Part shown: positions 33,317 to 44,150 of the stretch, piece by piece
Layout of the letters: each line of letters begins with the position of its first letter
Numbering within the stretch: position 1 is the first letter of the stretch
Source of the DNA: Pohlia nutans
Lineage: Eukaryota > Streptophyta > Bryopsida > Bryales > Mniaceae
NCBI GenBank assembly: GCA_022496805.1
Contig: CM040107.1
Location: forward strand, 13,689,501-13,753,500
Direction of reading: 5' to 3'
Length of the DNA stretch: 64,000 nt
Made by a program: the position numbers and the translations under genes
Notes under the pieces: generated by a model
Database searches by the model: none
Seen by the model: the letters and a program-made list of their open reading frames with translations, nothing else
What the model was told of the DNA's origin: nothing

Positions 33317-34339
33317 GCCCCGGATGGTCTCCTCCTGCTCCCGGATCTGCAATTCATTCTTCCGGGTGTGCGCCTCCATCTTCTCGATGTAGGTTGCCTT
33401 CCGTTGCAGCTCCTTCTCTTCCAAACCCTGCAAGAGGGCGGCTGACTCGCTCTCCTTCTCCCGGCTCGTGAAGAATTTCCTCTGGAGCTTCCGGATCTGC
33501 TCCGGGTACTTCAATGCGACGTCTGTCCGGAGGAGGGTACCTGCCTCCCGTAGCGCGGCGAACACCAGAGTGTATTGCTCCCTGACCATGTCCAGAGCAA
33601 CGCGGGTCGTTAGGAGGATGTTCTCCACCCTGACCGGGGCCTCTTGTGTACCTATGGACGGTCCTGTCTCCTAGGCCGGTTCTTCCCTTGTTGGCGATCC
33701 TTGCTCCAGGTCTCCCTCATCTCCGGATTCCTCCCTGTCGTCCACTGCCTGGTTGGAACGTTTGTTCAGGGGAGATGTCTTCCTCCGGGCTGGCCCTTTC
33801 TTCTTCCAGGGCATGGTCTCCTGACCTTCCAGCTCCTCATCCTTTTCGACCGTGAGGACCAACTTCCTCTTCAGGCCCTGAGGTCGCACTTAAGACGGAC
33901 CTCCTGCCTTCGGTCGGTTTTGTTCTGCCGGTCGTCCTTGTGGACCCACCAGGGTAGGATCTTCGTTCATTGGTCCGGAACATGCTTCCGGCTGCTCCTG
34001 GGGCTGTACTTGAGGGTGACCCGTATCCTCCGTTGGTCCGGACTCCACCAGTGGCTCCACCTAAGGCTGGGTTTTGGGAAGAACTTCCCCCATCTGGTTT
34101 AGCACCTGCGGCCGGATCCCTTGTCTTCTTCCAGATCTGCTTCGGCTGTGGGAATTCCTTCTTCTATTGATCTTCCTCTGGGTCCTCCCTTCGTTTGGTC
34201 CTCAACTCCTATTGAGTTCCTGCCCAACCCAGTCGGCCTGCTTCCGGGTCCATCCTTGTCTCCTGCCGCACCTCCTGCCGTCGCCTCGCACCACTCGGTT
34301 GGCCTCCCTCCAGTCGGTCTCAGCTTCGGGGTCGCGCTG

Positions 34340-35757
34340 TGTATAGGGGGTTTTCTAGGAACCGACCTTAAACGAATGAGACTACTCCTCACAAGACTAT
34401 TCTATTCTAGACTAGTTACTAGAGATTGAGAGGAGTAGTAAGAGGTTTCTACTAAGGAGAACATATTGTCGACTAGGAAAAAGCACCAGTATTCTAGTAT
34501 GTCGGCTCCTGCATACCTATAGACTACTGCAACTAACCAAGATACAACCACAAAGAGCGATACAAGAGCAGGTTTACAAATGGTATAGCAACACCTCTCT
34601 CAAAGAGGGAGAAGGTACATATAGGAGACTGGTTTGACAGTGTGTCAGACTGGTCGACCGGAAAAGTCGGGTCGACCAGTCTGTACCAGCCTGTACTGCC
34701 CGGTATCGCCTACCGGGTCTATTCCTGCCGGGTATAGACTAGCCTAGTTGTCCCTACTACGACGTAGTTGATTTATCTCTAACTGTCGTTGATGCAAAAT
34801 GATCGGAGGGTTTGATCATTTTGCACTAGTGTACCTTACTAGTGTACCTTACTAGTCTTTGATACGCACTGGAAGGTCGTTCCGGTAAGTCGAGTGGGTC
34901 GTCGGAGATCATACCTGGAGAAGACGGGTTGGACATTGTCTGGAACGCCACCGTCAGGCGAGTAAACTGATGAGCCGTGGTATACATGGTCGGTAGTATA
35001 GCCAGGGGTCGGGTCGGGAGAGTTGGAATGCCTTGTGCCATTGGTACAGAGGTTTCGTGAAAAATGGTACCATTCGGGGAATTCATCATTCGTTGTGTGA
35101 ACTCCATGTTGTGTTGTAAGGACGGGTCGGTAGAGGTCGATGCTGCGACTTGCCGCCGAATCTCGTATGTCAGTACGGGATCCATTTCCGTGGTAGTATC
35201 GTGTACTACTGTCGGTGGGATGGTCTCTAACTGTAAGTTTTGCCACTCTCTGTGCAAACGGGTGTTAGTGGTAAGTGAGAACCGGTAGCTCGTATACGCG
35301 GTCGTTCTATACTAGTGACGCGGCAGTTATCTGATCTAGATCTGGATCTGAGATTTAGATCTGACTCTGCTAGGTAGGTCGGGCTCTGAGATCTGTTTGG
35401 CTAGTCTTTTTTGCTGGCCTAGTTGGTTGCTCTTTGGCACCGTAAGCCTTGTTCACAGACTGCTCTTACAGATTCCTAGTCAGTAGCATTATCGACTGTT
35501 GACTACTCTAGTCGACTGTCACACTCAATGATCTCCGAGGCTCTTTCCGGCTACTCGGGCTCTGGATTTTTCTCAAGATTTATGATTTTCGTGTAGGAAG
35601 CAGATGGCTGTTGTTTCCTAGGGACGTATAGCGCCTAGCGATAGTCGACAGGATCGACTAGGATCTAGATCTGGATCAGGGTTGACAAAGATCTTGATCT
35701 AGATCTTGATCTAGATCTGAATTTGACTAGCCCAACAGAAAGACTGGTGTTTGAGCT
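34340..35757 (-). mobile_element. Gypsy-3: deleted gypsy copy (3' LTR, gag fragment, leader)
   Basis: In plus order: an LTR starting TGTATAGGGGG (34340 to about 34750) homologous to the gypsy-1 LTR without its insertions, then a gag N-terminal fragment (34826-35290) joined directly to it, then the leader (35290-35757) matching 8.8-9.6 kb. The primer-binding site and 5' LTR are missing. The element is thus internally deleted and cut at its 5' end. It interrupts TGCA element C. Confidence 0.7.
34826..35290 (-). pseudogene. Gypsy-3 gag N-terminal fragment
   Basis: Encodes LTYEIRRQVAASTSTDPS and DDPLDLPERPSSAYQRLV almost identically to gypsy-1 (8.3-8.7 kb). It then runs into a gag piece (ctacgacgtagttgattt) fused to the LTR end. 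No start codon recognised. Confidence 0.65.
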
Positions 35758-37153
35758 GAGCTTGGCCGGGCTACTGAGTCTCCGGCTGGGAGGAATCTCC
35801 AACCTCTTCCTCTCCTGTTTAGTGATGCACCCCTCTCTCTCATACAGGTGGTAGAGAAACAGGGCCACCAGACACCCCTTCTTATTGTCGAGGTTCGGGG
35901 CTCTTTTCTGGGTGTTCTTGTGCACTAGGATCGCCCAATTGATCTTCTTCATGCGGAGGAGAGCGGAGAAGATGCCCCGGGCCTGCGTAAGTGTGTGGGT
36001 GGTGGGCTTTTCCGGGTTGAGAATTGGTACCACGTACTGGAGGAGCCGTTGCTTCCGGGGCCCCCTGCAATTTGCGACCTTGAACCCATCCTTCTCCGAG
36101 AGGTAGATGAAGCGCGGCTTCACCCAATCCGTGTCGCCTTTGCTACCCGATTCCAGATCCTCGTTCGTGTCTGGGAAATCGTACTCGGCTCGCCACATCT
36201 CCCGAGTCCTGCTCCCGTACTTTGCCCGGATGGTCGTCCGGAAGGCTTCCACCATAGCCCCGCCCTCAATTTCTTCTAACATCCGGGTGTCCTGCACATC
36301 CCACACTTTCCCGAACAGCCCCAAACACCCAAGCTTCTCGAGATCCTAGAGCAGCTCGTCAAAATCTCCCTCGTGCTGCAGGATGTCCGGAACAATACGC
36401 TTCTCCGGAATCTTCGATCCGGTCTCCCTGCCCGCCATGGCTGCGGACTCCGAGTGCGATTCTCCACTCCTCAGTGGATGGCGCAGCTTCCTCTCCGGGT
36501 GCGGCTTCTCTCTCTGCTGCAAACCACAATCATGTCTCTCTGAACGCTTTCCCTTCCGCTTCCGTGGTGTGCGCCTAACCTCCCAGAGCCCTCGCACCTC
36601 TCTTCCTGGTTGCGCACTTACTCTCTTCCGCACACTCCGCCTGAAATTGCGGCGCTCACTATCCAGGTGCTCGCTTCTCTCCGACTCCAACCTCGCGCTA
36701 CTGTATCTCCCCGGGCGCTCAATTTCCCTAACTCACGGGCGCTCAAAATCCTCAAACGCTAGTGGCTCACTGATTTCTCCCTCCAAACGCGCAATAGAAA
36801 CCCTAGCTCTCTCCGGAAATGCGAAAATAGGAGCGCGTGGAGGGCAGGAGGAACCGGGGAGAAATGAATAGTGAGCCGCCCAATTTAAGGCGGCCCAATT
36901 CAAATCCCGGTTCTTGGCCGGGCCCGCAGAGGCACGTCCCCTAACATCCGGTTTCCCAACCGGTTTCCCGTCCGGTCCGCCGCCATTCCAAGTTCCGTAG
37001 CGAACACTTAAGGCGCGCGCGAGAGCACCATTCTCTCGAAATAAATAAAGAGGCCATCATGAACGCTACTTCTTCCATTTATGGCGGCCAGGGCTACCCC
37101 TTACAGCCCTACAAACCCTAAATGCCCGTTTCTGAATAAAATGGGGTTCGACA

Positions 37154-38676
37154 GCTGCTCTTCGGGTTGCCAATCGAACATCTCGGTTGGGCGGTCGAGG
37201 TGCTTTGGTAGTTGGTGTGGGACCGTTTGGTACTACCGAGTCTAGATGCTGTGACTGACTCCAAGTGGGAGGCCCGATATGAGAGACATCTACGGTATGG
37301 ACATCGGTAATGACTACCGAGGATCCTAAGTGTGCGGGTAGCTTGTTTTGGATGGTTGTTTTAACATCCTCATCCAATAGAAGTAGACAACGATGTCCCG
37401 GATGTTCAAGTGATCCATATACATTGCATGGGTACCGTTGTATCGGGGTTATACCACGAGGAGTACGGCGGTTTTTGGTACTTACCGGAGTTCGTGGTGG
37501 CTGACTTTGAATCTCATGGACGGAAGCCGTATCGGTTTTCTTCCCGTAGTCGCTGGCCAGGTTGCGGTAACACGTCCCCCATTCATGGCCCATACGACCG
37601 CAGCCGGTACACTTGAGGTTACGTCGAGGGTTGTCTTCGGTACTAGTCGAGGGAAGGTGATTTGGGTAGGCCTTCCTCTGCGGTGCGTGCGGAGTCCATT
37701 GCTTCCAAAAACGTCTGTAGTTGAAGTCCTGCCGTGGCTACCTGCAAATATTCGAATAAGCCAGCGCGAAAATTGCTCAACATGAACATATCATCCGCGG
37801 GCACTGTTAGATTTTCTGCTAGTTGCTGGAGACGTTCGGGGTAATCATCGACAGATTCCTTCGGTTGATGATTGATTGTTCGAAATTGGATCTATGTTTG
37901 GTCGTCTGTTTTGATGGTTTGGTAGCGTCTTTTGAATGCAGTAAATACCTCCTGCAATGTATTAGTAGGATGTATCCGTCTATGGTATGCAAACCAATTC
38001 GACTCTTTCTCGGTGAGAGAATTATCTAATAATTCCAATTGGACGATGGTTTCCGTTGCGCCATTTAATCTAATAGCAGATTCAAACTTACGGCAATGTG
38101 TCTCGGGGCACTTACCGGTTTTGTACTCAGGATACGGTACCGCTTTGCGAGCGATCGAGGTATGGCGTCGACCCGCGGGTTGAACGCTTGGGTCGCCGGT
38201 GGGTTGGTAGGTTGGGGTTGGTACTCCGGTAGCCATAATGCGGCGCGGTTGGGAATAGTTATATAGACAGGAAATAGAAGGGTGGTCGGTATGGCCAGAG
38301 AATGTGCAAAACCAAATAGGAGGCGTAGGAAAACGTGGTGGTGGTGATGCGGAGGAGGAAATCCAAAAAATTGCTGTTGTACTGGGTATTGATGTCTTGG
38401 AATCGGTTGCGGGCGGACTGTGTGATGCATTGATGGGGCACGTCCTTGATCTTGTCGAAACTGGCGTAAACGTAAATTGGGCTGTTGTAACCGAGATGCA
38501 ACTAGATCGAGGTCCAGTTGAGGTGTCGATTCTAGAGCTGCGAGAAGTTCTTGATCCGTTGCGTCGTCTTGTGGTAGTTGTTGGAGTCGGTCTTGGATGG
38601 CCGAGGACTGCAAAAATGCCTCGGCACGAAACCATTCGCGTTCTTCGTCGGTGAGCTGTAAGTCCTCTCCGGTAGC
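37154..38676 (-). pseudogene. Gypsy-2 gag: capsid and CCHC knuckle
   Basis: The minus frame holds DLQLTDEEREWFRAEAFLQS and a His/Pro-rich spacer. Then come KCPETHCRKFESAIRLNGAT, NTLQEVFTAFKRRYQTIKTD, ESVDDYPERLQQLAENL and FMLSNFRAGLFEYLQVA, all gypsy gag signatures. The knuckle CTGCGRMGHEWGTC (CX2CX4HX4C) is at about 37572-37615. Downstream RPTEMFDWQPEEQ leads to the C insertion. Several stops and shifts are present. The 5' part of the same frame continues beyond element D at 43229-43520. Confidence 0.75.
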
Positions 38677-41600
38677 TGTCAAACCTCGTTTTACCGAAAG
38701 CGGCTAGTTAGGGTTTCTAGGGCAACTAGGAGTAGTCCTTCCGCCATAAATAGGAGAAGTAATGGCCATAACGGCCCAGTTTTTTATTTAGAGAGAGAGT
38801 GGCATCCGGGTGCAGCCTAGACGAATTACTACAGGTCTAGACCGATAGCGGATTCCGGCGGGAAACCGGATGGGAGACCGGATAGGTGAGGTTGGGTCTC
38901 CGATGGACCCGGCCACGGTCCGAGCATTGAAGTGGGCCGCTCTAAATTGGGCGAGCCACTGTTCATTCACTCTCTACAGTTCCAGTTGTCCATGCCAGCA
39001 AAATTTCGAGCTTCCGGATAGCTGTAGAGTTGATAGTGTGGGACCGGAAGTAGAGGGCATTGAGCGACCATCTTGTGCAGATTCTGAGCGTCTGGGAGTG
39101 AGAGAAACTGAACACTCGGTGAGAAACAGCGACGGGAGGTTAGAATTTGGAATAGGCGAGCATCCGGACAGTGCGCACCGCCATTTCCGGCGGAGTTTGA
39201 GGAAGAAAGGAAGTGCGCACCCAGGAAAAGGGTCGGGGGGTCTCCAGGAGGTTAGATGAACACCACGGAAGCGGAAAGGGAAGCGCCCGGAGCGGGAGGC
39301 GCGAGGTTTACCGAGGAAAGAGAGGGCGCATCCGGAGAAGGAGCTGCGCCACATCCGGAGGAGTGAAGAATTCCGCCTGGGGTACGCAGCCATGGCACGC
39401 AGGGAAGCCAAGATTCCGAAGAAACGTATCTGCCCAGACATTCCACAACACGAGCAAGACTTCGACGAGCTAATGCAGGACCTCTTGAAGATGGGGTGTT
39501 TTGGATTGTTTGGGAGAGTGTGGGATGTGCAGGACTCCCGGATGCTGGAGGAAATCGAGGGCGGGACGATGGTGAACGCCTTCTAGACAACCATCCGGGC
39601 AAAGTATGGCAGTTGGACCCGGGAGATGTGGCGGGCACTGTACGACTTCCCGGACACCAACGAGGACCTGGAACCGGGAGGCAAGGGCGACACGGACTGG
39701 GTGAAGATGCGGATCAATCATCTCTCGGACAAGGACGGATTCAAGGTGACAGATTCAAGGTGGCAGATTTTATACTGCCCCGGGAGCAACGGATGCTCCA
39801 GTACGTAGTGCCCATCCTCAGTCCAAAGAAGCCCACCACCCTCATTGTGACGCTGGCCCGGGGTATCTACTCCGCCCTTCTCCGGAAGAAACGGATCAAC
39901 TGCGCGATCCTGATCCACCGGAACACGCAGATGTGGGCGGGCAACCTCGACAACAAGAAGGGATGTCCGTAGGCCCTATTTCTCTACCACTTGTATGAGA
40001 AACATGGGTGCCTCACGGCAGGGGAGAAGAAGAGGTTGGAGGTAGTGCCTATTCCGGGGTGAGAAGCCCGGCCAAGGAGAAGACGGCGCTTCCAGGAGGA
40101 GGAGCGGGGACCAGCAGACCCGGTTCGTCGTCCCGACCGGAGGAGAGAAGGATGGCTCCACCTGCAACCCAACCGGATAGGAGCAGAGTCCGGGGAGAGG
40201 AGCTCCGGAAGGAGAAGGAAGACCAACCGGAAAGAAGGCCACTGGGCGATTCCAGCCCCAATCCGGAGACCAGGACCAAGTGGAGAGAAGACCGCCCGCA
40301 GGGAGGCCGACCGGGTGACGCCAGGCCGCAAGAGGAGGAGCGGCAGGAAAGGAGAAGAAACCCGGGGCTAGAACGACCCGGTGGAGCGAGACCTCAGCCG
40401 GACCAGAGAACGAAGCCGAGGGAGGAACCGGATGAGCAGGAAGATTCTCCACAGCCGAAGCTAACCCGGAAGAAGCCGGCGAGAGGACAAGAGGCAATTC
40501 CTCAACCGGAGGTAGGCGGTCCTTCCCAGACACAACCTCGGGTGGATCCGATCGAGGAGTCCAGGCTAGAGGAGGAGACAAGGCCTTCTCCACCCCTGCC
40601 CCAGGAGCACCCGGTAGAGGGACCCGGACCAATGGAGGAGGATTCTACCCCGTCGGCTCCACGGGAACGTATGGAAGAAGAGAACCGTACAGACCGGGAG
40701 GGAGGTCCGTCTCAGCCGCGATCCCAGGGACGGAAGAGGAAGTTAGTCCTCACGGTTGAAGGGGAGGAAGAACGGGAAGGACTGGATACCACACCTAGAA
40801 AGAAGAAGGGACCGGCCCGGAGGAAGGTGACCCCACTCAACAAACGTCCCAAGGAAGCAGGGGAGGACGAAGAGGAAACCGGAGACGAGGGGGACTAGGA
40901 GCAGGGAATGCCAGCGGGAGCAGAACCAGTCCAGGAGGCAGGCCCATCCGGGAATGTGCGAGCGGAACGAAAGAACCGCTCCAGATGGAGGACATGTTAC
41001 TGCAGACACGGGTGGCATTGGACATGGTTACGGAGCAGTACAACCCAATTTTCTCTGCTCTCCGGGAGACAGGGACCCTTCTCCGGACGAACGACGTTCT
41101 GGAGTATCCGGCGCGGATTCGGAAGCTCCAAAGGAAACTCATCCGGAGCAGGGAGAGGGAGAATGAGCTAACCGGACAACTGCACGGTATCCGGGAGGCA
41201 GAGACCGAATCTGCGGCTCTCTTGAAGGGATTGGAGGAGGAGCTGCAACGAAAGGTAGCCTACATTAATAAGATGGAGGCCCACGTACAGAGGAAGGAGT
41301 TGCAGATCCGGGAGCAAGAGGATACCATCCGTAGGGTAGCAGAGACAAGCCGGCAGTGCGTCTCCAAGCTATCCGGGTTGTTTCAATCGGATGGGGAGGC
41401 ACAAACAAAGGCCCGGTTGTACGACGAGCGGGTACTTCAACTGGGATTGGAGGGAGCAGCCCGGATGAAGAATGTAGTCCGAGAGTACTCGGACAAGGTA
41501 GAAGCATATTTCGTGGAGTTCCAGGCACTGGTGGAATACATCCGGGAGAGCTCTTGGGAGGAGGAGTCGGATCAGGAGGAACCTACCTCCCGGACCGTGG

Positions 41601-43228
41601 TGGATGTGGAGCCAATCCACATGGTCCGACCCGCGGGAGTATGCCCAGAAGAAGTCCGGGATTTGAGCGAAGGTATGGAGGCAATGGATGTCCACCCGGA
41701 CAGGGCGGAAAAGCAACAGGTGGGACAGCCGGCGGGGCGCGGAACTCGGGGAGATAGGCCGGCGGATCCAATCTTGGTGGGGAGCCCGGAAGATGAGGAA
41801 TAGCAGCCGCAAGTGGGCCAGTAGCTGCCCGGAATCATCGGAGGCACGGAATCGGTGGCCCGGACTTAGCGGATCCGGCCACTTTGAACGGGACCTTCTT
41901 TTTTGGAGCAAGTAGGGTAGGACTCTGCTTGGGAGTTAGTTTCTTTTTAGGATTCTAATGTTAGTTGCAGTGTAGGAAGAGAACTAAATCGTGGGGTTGC
42001 CCCCCCTGGTTTTTCCGGATCTGCGGGTTTCCCGGATCTGGTTGGCTTTGTGTTTTCTTTTTATCCAAGGATGTTCCTCATTCCTTGGGTCTTCTTTTGT
42101 GTACCATTTTCTCTTTGTAAATGATTATAGGCATACTCTTCTACGGACCGGAGTGTTTGTGTATGTGTGAATGTAGTTGTTGATTGAGATCGTGGTCCAA
42201 TTAAGTCCCTTGGTAACCGGAATAGTTGATCGGATTCTTTTGTAGATCTAGTTGTTCTGTGCTCGGTTGCAAGGGGTAATCCGCGTTAGTGGCTGAGTGG
42301 GTAGGAGGGGGTATTCCAGTCCCTTCAGAACTCCTGGACAGGTAGTCCGGTTGAGGTGCCATCACCCGGGTAGATCATGTGACAAAAAGGTACGGAATAG
42401 CTAGAGTAACCGGGTTCTGTTGTAGATCCAATTAAGAGTCTGGGTATTGGGAAAACTCAGAGATTGTTTGAAGGTGGGTTGTTCTGTGCTTGATTGCAAG
42501 GTATAATCCGGGTCAGTGGCTGAGTGGATAGGAGAGGGTACTCCTGTTCTTTCAGAAGTCCTGGACGGGTAGTCCGGTTGAGGAACCAGCACCTCGATAG
42601 ACCATGTGATAAGGAGAGCCGGAATCATCAGAGTAAAACGAACTGTTAGGAGTCGAACCGATTTCGGATACCCCGGGTAAAGGTCCATCTCGGTTATCAA
42701 GTCGTTGTAGTAATTTTTAGAAGGGGGAAACCCGGGTTGCGCTTAAGTGACCGGCTGTGGGTTTGGGATGAATCTGCAGCTGAAGTGCAGTACGGGAATT
42801 ACCCGGATTGAGGAGTGGAGTTAGGATAATCGGAAGGTAGTAAAGTTCCCATCACTTGAATCAGCAGGAAGGGTGTGTCTTTAAATCCAGCACCGCTAAA
42901 TGTAAATGGAGAACCCTCTGAAGGAAAACAGAGGTTAATGTAAACCGGTTTGAGTTGTATGGATAGACCGGACAGAGTAGGGTTGGATAAATTCCCAACT
43001 CGGACGAAAACCGGATCTAGTCGTAACCGGGTCTGTCAGTAGGAGAAGAACCGGTTCAATAGGAAAGAGGGACAGAGAGAGAGAGTAGTCACCAATCCGG
43101 GACCATCTCCGGAAACTTCCCACTTCACAGAGTCTCCGCGGAACGATAACCCGGAAATCACCTCTACGAGCGTTCTTAATACGAAAAAGTGCGTTCTAGG
43201 GGAATATCCGGTATCACGTGCTACGACA
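38677..43228 (+). mobile_element. TGCA element D, complete, with 5 bp target duplication
   Basis: Starts TGTCAAACC at 38677 and ends CTACGACA at 43228 (4552 bp). It is flanked by GTAGC at 38672-38676 and 43229-43233. Removing the element plus one GTAGC rejoins the gypsy-2 gag reading frame (SVLHNPTATGEDLQLT). That proves both ends. TG...CA termini and a 5 bp duplication are what a retroviral-type integrase leaves, yet no direct terminal repeats are visible. Contents: leader, TATA-like box (38741-38758), one coding region, 1.4 kb 3' untranslated part. Confidence 0.85.
39392..41803 (+). pseudogene. TGCA element D protein: plant mobile-type domain plus coiled coil
   Basis: ATG at 39392. Codon 30 is CAG here (FDELMQDLLKMG), where B and C have TAG. 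TAG follows at about 39584. A 14 bp tandem duplication (gattcaaggtgaca then gattcaaggtggca, about 39738-39766) shifts the frame. Then come QYVVPILSPKKPTTLIVTLA and LDNKKGCP with a TAG, a long Pro/Arg/Glu-rich region (40008-40898), and a coiled coil (40985-41803) with VALDMVTEQYNPIFSALRET and RKVAYINKMEAHVQRKELQI. The C-terminus is acidic and ends at TAG 41803. Same architecture as B. No enzyme domain. It may package or bind element RNA; inference only. Confidence 0.6.
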
Positions 43229-43520
43229 GTAGCTGTTGGGTTGTGGAGTACCGAGTCGGAAGATGGCCTTTGCCAAGTGGATGAGTGTGGATGTCATGCG
43301 GTTTGGAGTTCTCGCGGGGTCGGAAATTCGTCCTGCGTAAGTAAAGAATGAAGCTGTCGTGTCGGATGAGTGGCTGTTGAGGGAGCTCGGAACATTACTA
43401 ACGGTAGCAAATCCTGTACGCGCCGGTGCATACGAGTGTTGGAAATCGTCAGAGCCTTGAGGTCGAACTCGGGCGGTGGTCCTGCAGATCTAGTGTGGGG
43501 CCAGGCCATGGGAAAGTCTG
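43229..43520 (-). pseudogene. Gypsy-2 gag N-terminus, beyond element D
   Basis: Encodes SAGPPPEFDLKALTISNTRM and DEFPTPRELQTA, then TGA, then STWQRPSSDSVLHNPT in the same frame. This connects across element D to the gag at 38676. Start codon not certain. Confidence 0.5.
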
Positions 43521-43680
43521 GTCTGTTGGAGTTTTGGACAACTGGACTGTGAAAACGATCAATGATTTCGGTAAGACAGAAAAAAGGCCCGATGTTACAC
43601 AGATGCTAGGGGATAATAGAGTACCGGGATCGATAACTCCATGTTTTTTGAGCAATGGAGTTCTAGAATTCGAACACTAG

Positions 43681-43690
43681 ATGGTCGCCA
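43681..43690 (-). promoter_or_regulatory. Primer-binding site of gypsy-2
   Basis: TGGCGACCAT on the minus strand, 2 bp from the LTR, identical in sequence and spacing to gypsy-1. The 160 bp upstream to gag is untranslated leader. Confidence 0.65.
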
Positions 43691-43692
43691 AA

Positions 43693-44101
43693 TGGTAGCT
43701 CCTCCTGGTAAAATCCTACTCGGTAATCAGTACCGGAGAGGTTGGTAGCTACCGAGGGTACGGAGTCTAATAGAATGTGAGGCAGAACCTTTAAAACTCA
43801 GTCGGTTATCACACAACCGAGGAGGGACAAATTGATCAAAATCTCATACAAACAGATACTACTCAGTAAGCATGAAATCAACAAAAGAGTACTTCAAACA
43901 AGAAGTCAAGTATCTGGGAAAATGTGTTGTGCCAATGAGGTTGGCTCTATTGCTTTTGTACCACAGTACAACTTGATCTGACAGTTAGGTCAGATCCGTT
44001 CAAAAGTGTTTCCTAGATCTATTTACTAGGGTAACTTGGAAAATTACCTGAGTAAAACTCGATCAGGTAGACCTACCGGTAATTTTAATTTACGGTTAAC
44101 A
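43693..44101 (-). mobile_element. Gypsy-2 5' LTR
   Basis: Plus-strand ends TGGTAGCTCC and ACGGTTAACA, 409 bp, abutting the primer-binding site. The terminal TTAACA is shared with the gypsy-1 LTR. No 3' LTR of this element was found near 25.8 kb. Confidence 0.65.
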
Positions 44102-44150
44102 GCTACAGCTCACATTTCTCTTTCCAGTATCCTGGGAAATCCTAGACGCC

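Larger units (their letters stand above)
33317..36438 (-). pseudogene. TGCA element C protein, interrupted
   Basis: ATG at 36438 opens MAGRETGSKIPEKRI. TAG follows at codon 30 (FDELL-stop-DLEKLG), the same codon as in B. Then come GKVWDVQDTRMLEEIEGG, EYDFPDTNEDLESGSKG and LDNKKGCLVALFLYHLYE, up to SPAKL near 35757. Past the gypsy-3 insertion the disordered region resumes (NPEAETDWREANRVV-like). It ends with the coiled-coil part VALDMVREQYTLVFAALREA and RKATYIEKMEAHTRKNELQI. Several further stops and shifts are present. Confidence 0.6.
33317..37153 (-). mobile_element. TGCA element C, 3'-truncated and split by gypsy-3
   Basis: On the minus strand it starts TGTCGAACCCC at 37153, with the usual leader and TATA-like box (37070-37086), and runs to about 33317. 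There the 3' untranslated part is missing. Between 34340 and 35757 a deleted gypsy copy interrupts it. The flank upstream of its start is gcagc, identical to the flank after B. Confidence 0.65.

Noticed and set aside
38259..38654. Plus- and minus-strand frames with His or Val runs in the gypsy-2 gag spacer
   Set aside because: Shadows of the His/Pro-rich gag linker.
38677..43228. Ordinary LTR retrotransposon for element D
   Set aside because: No direct repeat of the first few hundred bases is seen at the 3' end, and no primer-binding site follows the start; left open for a genome-wide check.
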